Shown piece by piece: positions 31,722 through 40,700 of a stretch of 64,000 nt of DNA. Each line of letters begins with the position of its first letter. Within the stretch, counting starts at the first letter, position 1. The stretch is from Brachyhypopomus gauderio (taxonomy: Eukaryota; Chordata; Actinopteri; Gymnotiformes; Hypopomidae), in assembly GCF_052324685.1 (NCBI RefSeq), contig NW_027506894.1, positions 158,501 through 222,500 on the forward strand, read 5' to 3'. The notes under the pieces are model-generated. The model was not told where the DNA came from, searched no databases, and saw only the letters and a list, made by a program, of their open reading frames with translations. The position numbers and the translations under genes were made by a program.

Positions 31722-33422
31722 TCAGGGATACAGTTTCGGCGGGTTTTCCTGCCTCTGAGAAAGAACAGCGCCCACTCCCACCTCCGAAGCGTCGACCTCT
31801 ACGATGAACTGGAGTTGGGGGTCAGGAAGGTGCAGTACGGGGGCCGACGTGAATGCCTTCTTAAGGAGTGAGAACGCTCGTTCCTCTTCAGCGGTCCAGG
31901 CGAATTTCCGAGTCCTCCCTCCCTTTAAGAGATTAGTGAGAGGGGTAGCCAACTCACCGAAGCCTCGGATGAAACAGCGACAGAAGTTGGCGAATCCCAG
32001 GAATCGCTGCAGCTCCTTTGTGGAACGAGGGGTCGGCCAGTTCGTGACTGCTTCCACCTTCTGCGTATCCATGGAGATCTGGCCAGGGGACAGCGTACAT
32101 TCCAGAAATGTCACCGAGGAGCGATGAAATTCACACTTCTCCGCCTTCACATAAAGACTATGCTCCCGAAGGCGCTGTAACACAGCAGAGACGTGTTTGA
32201 CGTGTTCCGATACGGACGGGGAGTAAACCAGGATATCATCAATGTAAACGAATACGAAATCATCTATCAGATCACGGAAAATGTCATCCATAAATGCTTG
32301 GAATACGGCGGGACTGTTAGTTAGTCCATATGGCATGACAAGATACTCATAGTGCCCTCTGGCGGTAACAAAGGCAGTTTTCCACTCATCGCCCTCCCGA
32401 ATACGGACCAAGTTGTAAGCGCTGCGTAAATCTAGCTTGGTGAAGATGTTCGCTCCCATCAAGCGCTCTTGCGAAGCAGTGATAAAGGGGAGAGGGTAGG
32501 CATATTTCGATGTGACTGCGTTTAGGGCACGATAGTCTATACAAGGGCGTAATCCCCCATCCTTTTTCTCTACGAAGAAGAAACCAGCAGCAACCGGGGA
32601 GGTGGATGGTCGAATGAACCCCTCCTGCAGAGCCTCGGTGACGTAGGACTCCATCGCCAGATCTTCAGGGCGTGATAGAGGGTAAGGTTTCGTTTTACAA
32701 GGTAAGGGGGCTCCAGGCAGGAGGTCGATTGCGCAATCACAGGGACGATGAGGAGGCAGACAACAGGCACTGTCTTTGTTGAAGACGTCCGCAAATGCAC
32801 GATACTGAGTGGGGATGACGTCAGAGAGAGGTGTGTCTGGGCTTTCCACCGAGGATGACCGGAGTGGTAGGTGAATGCACTTGCTAAGACAACTGTCCTT
32901 CCACCGTACGAGTTCTCGTTTTTTCCAGGAGATTTCAGGGTCGTGCATGGACAGCCATGGAAACCCGAGTATGATGGGGTCTCGGGGCGTGGATATGAGG
33001 AAGAACTCTCTCATTTCACTGTGGAACAGACCTACACGTAGCTCCACGGGGCAGGTACGGAGTGTAATCACACCCTCTCCTATAGGCTGCCCATTCAGTG
33101 AATTTATTCTCAAGGGAGGATCTACAGGTACAGTGGGGAGGTGTAAGTGGTAGGCGAGGTCCTGATCTATGAAATCGCCTGCTGCTCCCGAATCCACTAA
33201 AGCAGACAGGTTTGTATCTATGCCGCCCCAAGATATTAGTACGGGTAAGCTAACTTGACTATATTTTTTTATAGGCAGGAATGGCTGACATGTTAGTGGG
33301 GACCTGCCAAGCTGCACAAACTCGTCTGTCACCTGAAGACTCGGATCACGTACATGGGAAGGTGGCGCACAGGACGCAATGACAGGGATGTCGGTATTAC
33401 TGGAGCGGTAGGTCAATAACAA
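31722..33422 (-). pseudogene. gypsy pol, first part: protease, reverse transcriptase
   Basis: 566 codons ending at TGA (31722-31724). It contains the aspartic protease motif [12 protein letters not shown], the ILGFPWL block, the reverse transcriptase with YIDDILVY and [17 protein letters not shown] thumb sequence, and the start of RNase H ([16 protein letters not shown]). The stop lies in the RNase H domain. Gag lies in another frame just upstream. Confidence 0.9.
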
Positions 33423-33662
33423 TTTGTCAACGCTTGAATGAACTCAGACAAGGTGAGGGCTTCACTTCGGCAAGCGAGTTCAACCTGAATGTCATTTCGC
33501 AGACCACGGCGGAACACTGTTTTCAAGGCCGAGTCACTCCAACCGCTTCCTGTAGCCAGCGTACGAAACTCTCTCGCATACTCGGCAGCACTACGTTGTT
33601 CCTGTTTAATCTCGTAGAGCCGGTCTCCCACATCACGTCCGTCTGCGGGATGATCGAAAACA
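33413..33662 (-). pseudogene. gypsy gag capsid fragment
   Basis: About 80 residues: YEIKQEQRSAAEYAREFRTL and [20 protein letters not shown] are typical of the gag capsid C-terminal region. It ends at a stop at 33413 that overlaps the pol frame. The nucleocapsid knuckle expected between gag and protease is absent, indicating a second deletion. Confidence 0.8.
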
Positions 33663-33664
33663 GC

Positions 33665-33728
33665 GTGGGGGCGTGGTAATGAGGGGCAGGTGAGGCTGGT
33701 TAGGGAAGATCAGGTGGCAATCCTTACA
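33665..33728 (-). repeat. 5' LTR stub of the gypsy element
   Basis: The first ~64 bp (sense) of the LTR match the end of 29550-29943 with one difference seen (GGCAATCC versus GGCATTCC). Cut at GGGGCGTGG. Confidence 0.85.
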
Positions 33729-34177
33729 TTTAAAGACCTGGCACAGTTTCATCATCTACCATGAAAACCCCACCGTGACTCCACAATAACAGAAAACCAA
33801 GAAAAATTAACTCTAACTTTTTATTACTCTATATTTAAACATTTTATCCAAAGGGGCAGAATTACCATTCGTAATTACAGAATCTTTCAGCGCCTGCTTA
33901 TGATGAAGCTTGCTATTTTCTATTGGTCACAAAACTCGACGGTCACAGAATCTGGTGTGGCATTTGTTCTTTTGAGTGGCGCTGACCAATGACTGGAGAC
34001 TCTCTGATGTCACACGTTGAGGAAAAACATTTCTTTGAACGGACGCATTTTAGAAATTAAAATGGAGCATTAATAAAAAAATAAATAAATAAATATACAA
34101 AACCGATGCGTCGACTTAAAATATTGAAGTCGACGTCATCGACTGTGTCAACCAATTGCCGCAGCCCTACACCTGCA

Positions 34178-34530
34178 GTTACACGTTACGCCTGCTGGCT
34201 TTTATTGATGGCTCACTGGTCAAAGAACTAGATATACCCCTGGTCAATCTAGACAAACGCCTCACTGTGGCCACTCTGGACAGACGCGCTTTAGCCTCAG
34301 GAGAAGTGGCTAGGCAAACTATACCTGTCAACATGGACATAGGGGTTTATGAAGAACAGATCACGCTTTATGCCATCAGCGCCCCTCAAATGCGTCTCAT
34401 ACTGGGGTTTCCATGGCTACAGCACCACAACCCTGAAGTTGACTGGCTAGTACTGTGCGTAGTTTGGGATCTGTGTGTAGGGAGTGTTTTTGCCACTGTG
34501 TGTGTGCTTGCTTTACTCTCGCGTTGACTA
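34178..34530 (+). pseudogene. gypsy protease-region remnant, second part of the split copy
   Basis: A frame running in from the hAT boundary reads LLAFIDGSLVKELDIPLVNL and LILGFPWLQHHNPEVDW, the protease-to-linker region of sushi-type pol, with the Asp-Ser-Gly motif altered (FIDGS). It ends at TGA (34525). It is in phase with the gag piece before 28039 across the insertion. Described as fragments only. Confidence 0.6.
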
Positions 34531-34674
34531 ATATCATCACTGTTGATTGTGTCAGCTCGAGCCGGCACTTGGGTCCGTCTCTCTCTGTTTTTACATGTGA
34601 TGGGTATGGTAATGTACTCACCATGTGTAAAAACTGAGAGAGAGTTATATATTGCTTTTTCTTTACACTTTCAG

Positions 34675-34728
34675 CACACAAGATGAAGACTGCAGAGGAC
34701 ACACACAGTATTCATGACCCACCTCTCA
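34675..34728 (+). other. first coding exon of the GIMAP gene
   Basis: 54 bp between a good acceptor (CTTTACACTTTCAG) and a consensus donor (CAGTAAGTA). The ATG sits 8 nt in. A non-coding exon upstream is implied but not located. Confidence 0.55.
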
Positions 34729-37700
34729 GTAAGTACCCAACTGCTCATATAAGACTATAAATAGATTCAAATGAATAAAGTGTCTAGATTGTTACCTGAA
34801 GGGCCAGTGTGTGTATGTATGTACAGGGTGAGTCAAAAGTCATAGGGCACCATCTTATTTCAGAAAAGTAAAGGAAAATTACATATCTGAATACCCCACG
34901 AAGTAATGGTGGTAATCCTCAGTGTTGTTTTTCTATGCTTATGATGCATCGACAGCTCTAGTCTATGACTGGCAAATGTTGCTGCAAATTAAAACACTCT
35001 ATGGAAAACTTGCCGGTCACTAAAAACTTTTTATTTACTGGACCGATTCTCTGCTCCCCTGCTCACGGAGTTCCGCTACTGAATGACTGGGGGAGAAGAT
35101 CAAAAACTTCACGGGAAAAGCGTTACAGGAAAAGGAGGGGTACGAGGGCCGACGTTCAGGTGAAATCCCGACGGCTCTGGAAGCAAGTTCAGGCTACTCC
35201 GTTGTTTTCCTGGGTGGCACTGGGTCCTTCTGTGGGAATGCTAGACGCCGTGGGGTGTGTGAGCGGCTGCGGTAGAGCGTCCTATTTACGGTTGGTGAGT
35301 CCCACAATGGGTAATGTTCCAGTTGTCCTACAAAGATCTCTTTTGTGCATCCAGCGTGGTCGTGAACGGGATGGACAGCGTGTGATATATGAGATTGCAT
35401 GCGTCTCCAACGTCTCGCCAAACAGTAGGCTACTTCAGACTTTTCTTTTAAAATGTGCCTGGTCAACGCGCAAATAACAAAAGTTGGCAAGACAAAGCCA
35501 TTCTATTGTGTTTTAATATATAGACCCCCGGGTCCAGCTGGTCAGTTTTTAACCGAGTTTACTGATCTTCTGACATCAATTATAAAACTGGATAGAGTTT
35601 TATTGCTTGGAGATTTTAATTTACATATTTATGACATCTTGGACAGTGTAGCCACTGAGTTTCTCTGTAAGACTGAATCTTTTAACTTTAAACAATGTGT
35701 CTCAGGTCCCACTCATGCGGGTGGTCATACACTAGACCTTGTTTTCTCATTAGGAGTAGTCATTGATCAGATCTGTTGTGAGGATCTTCAAATTAGTGAT
35801 CATAAATGTATTTTCGCTTACCAGTTTTCAACACTCAATGACAGAGGTCCTCAACTGGCGGACCGCGGTCCGGATCCGGACCCGAACGCAGTCCTGTCCG
35901 GACCCAATCTCATTCCTGATTAACTGGATACGGACCCAAAAAAAAAAATATTTATTAATGTTGACAGGAGAATTAATTTTAAACCAGAGCATTTATTTCA
36001 GGGCTATTGAAAAAAAACACTCCGTCACGAGTGTTACGTTCGAATCACGCTACCCCCCGCTCAACAATTTACGTTCGCCGCCCCGGACCTCAGGTCACAG
36101 CTATCTGCCAAAATTGGACTGCGTAAAAATATAGTTTAATACCCCTGCTCTATGATTTTAACATTGATCATGATGACACTGAGCTTTTAATGCAGTCATT
36201 TAATCTGCACTGCTCAAATATCATGGATAAAGTTGTACCCTTAAAGCTCAGGTCTAAATCTATCCATAACACTGAACCATGGTTAACACAGGAGGTTCGT
36301 ACCTACAGACAGGTCTGTCGCAGGGCTGAGGTTTTTATCTTTCTTGTATAAAAGATTCTCTGTGTTTATCTTTCTTATAAGGTAATGAACATCAGATCTA
36401 ATATCCAGCCTGTGAAGTGTACAATTAGCGCTCCTCCACAACATTCTTTAATAATTATGGAGTCATTTCAAACCATTAGCTTAGGAGATCTGATGGACAT
36501 TATCGCGAAAACTAAACCTTCATTTAGTTCCTTGGATATAATTCCACCTTCACAATTTTTAAAAGTTTTACCAGATATAGGCTCTGCAGCCTTAACTCTT
36601 ATAAATTCTTCCTTGTTGACAGGTTGTGTTCCTACTTATTTTAAACATGCATCTGTCTAGCCAGTGATTAAAAAACCGAACCTTGATCCTGCAGAGGTTA
36701 AAAACTATAGACCAATATCTAAACTTCCATTTTTGTCTAAAATGAAAGATGTAAACCATTTCAATGCTGTACCGGATAAACCTACACAATCTCTTAGTCT
36801 CTTGATTAAGATCTGATGGTCTACAGTATTGAATGCAGAACTGAGGTCAAGCAATACTAAAATTGAACAATCACCTACGTCAGAAGACATAAGCAGGTCA
36901 TTAGAAACCCTCAGCAGAGCCGTTTCTGTAGAATGACGTTTACGAAAGCCAGACTGGTACTTATCATATATATTATATTTTTCCAGAGCAGCAGTGAGTT
37001 GATTGGCTACCACCTTCTCTAAGATTTTAGACAAAAATGGAAGTTTAGATATTGGTCTATAGTTTTTATGTCGCTGACTCTGTTCTTTTGTCCTGTGGTG
37101 TTTTGCAGGGTTCGGTCCTGGGCCCACTGTTATTTTCTCTCTACATGGTTCCCTTGGGCCAGATAATCGATGGTTTTAACATTACTTATCATCTGTTTGC
37201 TGACGATATTCAGCTTTACTTCTCCTTTAAACTGAATGAAATTCAGTGTCTACATAGGCTACTTGACTGTTTGGAAGCCATTAGGAACTGGTTGTCAAAT
37301 AACTTCCTACAGCTAAATGCAGAAATTTTGATTGTTGCTCCTAGTAAGGTGACTCCGGTGATCAAACAATCGTTTGGTTTTCTTTCCCCAGTCACCCAGA
37401 CGACGCTGCGTAACCTCTGTGTTATATTTGATCAGTCATTGTTGTTCGATAGACATGTTGAACAACTGACAAAATCTTGTTTCTTCCATTTGAGAAACAT
37501 TGGCAAACTTAGATCTGTAGTCTCAAATTCAGAGCTCGAGATGCTTATTCATGCTTTTATTTCATCTCGCATTGATTACTGCAATTCCTTATTTACTTCA
37601 CTTGGTGTGTCTGCTCTAAATCGCTTGCAGGCAATACAAAATGCTGCCGCTAGACTGCTTACTCGATCAAATAAACGATCCCATATTACTCCTCTACTAT

Positions 37701-40700
37701 CATCCCTGCACTGGCTTCTGGTCAAACAACGTATACATTTTAAAATTCTCACTCTTACTTACAGAGCGCTGCATGACCAGGCTCCACTGTATCTAACCGA
37801 GTTACTTAAGCCACATGTAGCCACACGTTGTCTTAGGTCAATCAACTTAGGTTTGTTGTCGGTTCCTCACCCCCACTTAAAAACTCGTGGGGACCGAGCA
37901 TTTGTAGTTACTGCACCAAGGCTATGGAACTCTTTGCCAAAGTTCCTAAGAGAAGCTGAGTCGGTTGAGTCATTTAAAAGGCAATTAAAGACCTACCTTT
38001 TTAAATTGGATTTTGGATAATTTACTGTAATTGTATTTCATTTTATTGCCTTGCTGCTTGTTTTATTGTTTTATGAACTGTTTTGTGTAAAGCACTTTGT
38101 GACTGTTGTCTAAGATAAGTGCTATATAAATAAATTTTAATTTACTTAATGGGTGAGAGGTGCCTATTTTTAAGGCTTTGACCAGAACATGGCCGCCATC
38201 TTGAAAGCCGCCATACTGGTTCAAGGGGCAAGTTTTGCAATGGGAAGGTGTTCATGTAGCATATTAGAGAAGACCAGAATTGATTGCTGCAATCAGATTT
38301 TGTGATTCAAGTTATCAACACAGAAATATCAGTTCCTACAGAAATTCAATAGCTTTTGAGTTTTTTGAGATACACTATACACTATAAGTATCCACTCCCC
38401 TTCCTTGACTCACATTTGAGCTTCGGTGACTCCTAATCCTGTCATGCCTGACTCCAGGACGGCTCCTCCTGCCACCACAGGGAAGAGCTCACGAGTCGAG
38501 TCGAGTCAGCGCAATCATGGGCTGATGGGCTGCCTCTGTTATTCTCCCTATTTAGGTAACGCAGTTGCAGTCCATCACTGCTGAATTGTTGTGGTTGTTG
38601 CTGCTAACGTCTAGCCAGTCTCTGTCAGTCTCCGTCAGTTTTGTGCGGTGTTGGGTGTCTCGCCAGTTTTACTGTCTCCGTTTGAACTTTTTCTCTTACA
38701 CTTTACTCTGTTTATTCGAGTATTCTTACTCCTGAGCCACTCTTCTGGCCTATCTAAAGTTTTCCTGTTCTGTAATTTTCTCTGCCAGTGCTCTCATTTA
38801 CGTTGGGAATTTCTTTTGTCGTAGCCCAGGGTTAAACCCATAACCCTAGTCTAAATTTTCTAGAGTAAACATTTACAGTTTTGTTAAAATATGTTCTAAT
38901 TTGTGAGAAAATTTTGAGCTGGTAGGGTGTAGCTAACTAACTCAGTTATTATGCCAGTGTAGAGTGAAGTGTAGAGGAATCCCATTTGCTCGCAATACCT
39001 AACTTTACAGTCATTGTGTAAGAGACCATCTATCAACCTTTTTCTCTAATCAGAGTGGTCCTGTGGATCAGGGGAGGGGCCAGCGCACTCACGCAGAAGC
39101 GCGGGCTGAATCAGTCAGTCGGAGTCAGAGTGAGATCGAGGGAAATAGAGACACCAAGATTTTACGTGGCTTGCGTGACCCAGTATCATTTTGTGTCTGA
39201 GTTTCAGTTCTGTGTCTGGTTAAACTAGTAAACTGCTACCAGTTAGATTTTAAGGAGCAGTAGAGCCACCCTGCTGTGTTTATAAGGGTGAGTTGAGTGA
39301 AGTGTCAGCAATATTAGCATTCTGCTAACCGTTAGCGCTAGCTATTTCGACGAGCAGTTGACGAGCCGCTAGCTGATAGCGCCCTGGGTTACCGGAACAC
39401 TCAGGGTTCCTCAGTCTAGCCTCCGCGGGCTAGACGCCCGCCCGATAGCGCTCTGAGTTACTGGAACGCTCAGAGTTCCTCAGGTGAGCCACCATTACCA
39501 TCTCCACTGCATTCCAAGATGGCGGGAGCACGAGTTTGTGAGCGCACTACACCTAAGCACTGATCAGTCCCACCAGGATTTCGCGGGCCTTTTTTGTGAT
39601 TGTTGCGGGCTAAAATGTTTGATGTTGCAGGTGTTTTCCAAAAAAACTGCGATGGAAGTTGCGGTGTGTTTTTGCTTTTTTTGTGAGTACATTGCAATAG
39701 GGAGTAAATGTTGTATGGTTTCCTCTATTTAGTAGTCCATTTTAATGATCTATTTACCTATTTATTCAGGGTTGCCAACTTTTTCAAGATCGCTTGGAGT
39801 GTTATTTTTGAACCTGGAGGGGGTGGCGAACGTTAATTATTGACGGGGCGGGGTTAGCGAACGTAAGTTGTTACCGGGCGGCCTGTAAAATGGACACAAA
39901 TTAAGTATTATATCGAGATCGATCGCCAGTGGTTGGCGACAGAGCGAACTACTAACTTTGAATCATAGATATGGATCAGAGATAACTAAACTAGATTTTT
40001 TTTCGGCATGTGAAATCGGAAGTGTGGCGTGAGAGCATGTGAAGACGGTCAAATGCGTGTGTCTCACGCTCAATGCGTGAGAGTTGGCAACCCTGATTTA
40101 TTTATTTATGGGTATTATGCTTCTTATCCTGTGTTTTACCCCTGGTTTTAACACTTCAAGCAATTATTTTATTTCTCTTACTCTGTGGTATGAAATAGTT
40201 TGGGCAGGAATGATCCCTCTCGAGTTTTTGTATGCTCCGCCCCCTGAAACACAGGTCTTGGGACAGAGAATGCACAATGATCCCTCTCACTTTCTTGAAA
40301 TGATCCCTTGAAGTGCAACAGCTCGGTGGCAGAAATGGACTTTCCGTCTCTTAAAAGACTATGAAAAATCACTTGGAGTGGATGGGCTGGTACTAGAAAT
40401 GTTAAACTTGTTGGAAATACATGTATGAACCCATCGTTGTGAAACAATAAACCACTGAAAACAAAAAAAACCCTGTTTATCCCCGCTTTCATGTAGTGTA
40501 GCTTTTCCCGATCTTTTTGCTGTTATTTTCGTCGCTCATGCTGCTTTCAGTCTACTCCTCTTGAACGTATATACGGAAGTAAGGCGGGAGTTTGTCGACG
40601 TCACATCAAGACGACATCAGTGATTGGTCAAATTTGCGGGAAAGTTGCGGTGATTGGCTGAAGTTGCAACACCGCCCTGAATTTGCGGGGTTTGCTTGAA

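Larger units (their letters stand above)
29550..33728 (-). mobile_element. sushi-type Ty3/gypsy retrotransposon, internally deleted
   Basis: Minus-strand element with an intact 3' LTR (29550-29943), a polypurine tract, pol, a gag fragment and a stub of the 5' LTR (about 33665-33728). It is flanked by an exact 5-bp duplication TTTAA (29545-29549 and 33729-33733). One deletion removed most of the 5' LTR, the leader with its primer site, and the gag N terminus. The chromodomain and HHCC/DDE integrase place it among the chromovirus-type fish elements. A related solo LTR is at 53140-53733. Confidence 0.9.
28959..33958. mobile_element. terminal-inverted-repeat element hosting the gypsy insertion
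   Basis: ACACCAGATTCTGTGATCGT...TTTTGTGACC at 28959-28993 is inverted at 33924-33958 with one mismatch in 35 bp. Without the gypsy insert (29550-33728) the element would be roughly 0.8 kb, MITE-sized. The target duplication is uncertain. Confidence 0.6.
28039..34169. mobile_element. hAT element carrying nested elements
   Basis: Termini are TAGGGCTGG on the left and, inverted, TAGGGCTGC on the right. They are flanked by an exact 8-bp duplication CACCTGCA (28031-28038 and 34170-34177), the hAT signature. It splits the gypsy gag/protease remnant without disturbing its phase. Nothing resembling a hAT transposase is seen; most of the 6.1 kb is later insertions (28959-33958 and within it 29550-33728). 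Confidence 0.85.
35050..38130 (+). mobile_element. L2-type LINE in the GIMAP intron, with internal inversion and MITE
   Basis: In order: an Arg-rich leader ([20 protein letters not shown]), endonuclease blocks, a hAT MITE, reverse transcriptase pieces, a 280-bp inverted segment, the second half of the polymerase and the C-terminal domain, then a 3' UTR ending near TGTGACTGTTGTCTAAGATA...AATAAATTTTAATTTA (38130). Same orientation as the host gene. Confidence 0.85.

Noticed and set aside
34965..35477. 170-codon open frame as an independent gene
   Set aside because: Its only recognisable part ([20 protein letters not shown]) fits the Arg-rich leader of the L2 LINE, and it overlaps the endonuclease frame.
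34824..38412. A mariner-like element spanning from GGGTGAGTCAA at 34825 to TTGACTCAC at 38412
   Set aside because: Only 9-10 bp are inverted and no transposase remains; could be chance.
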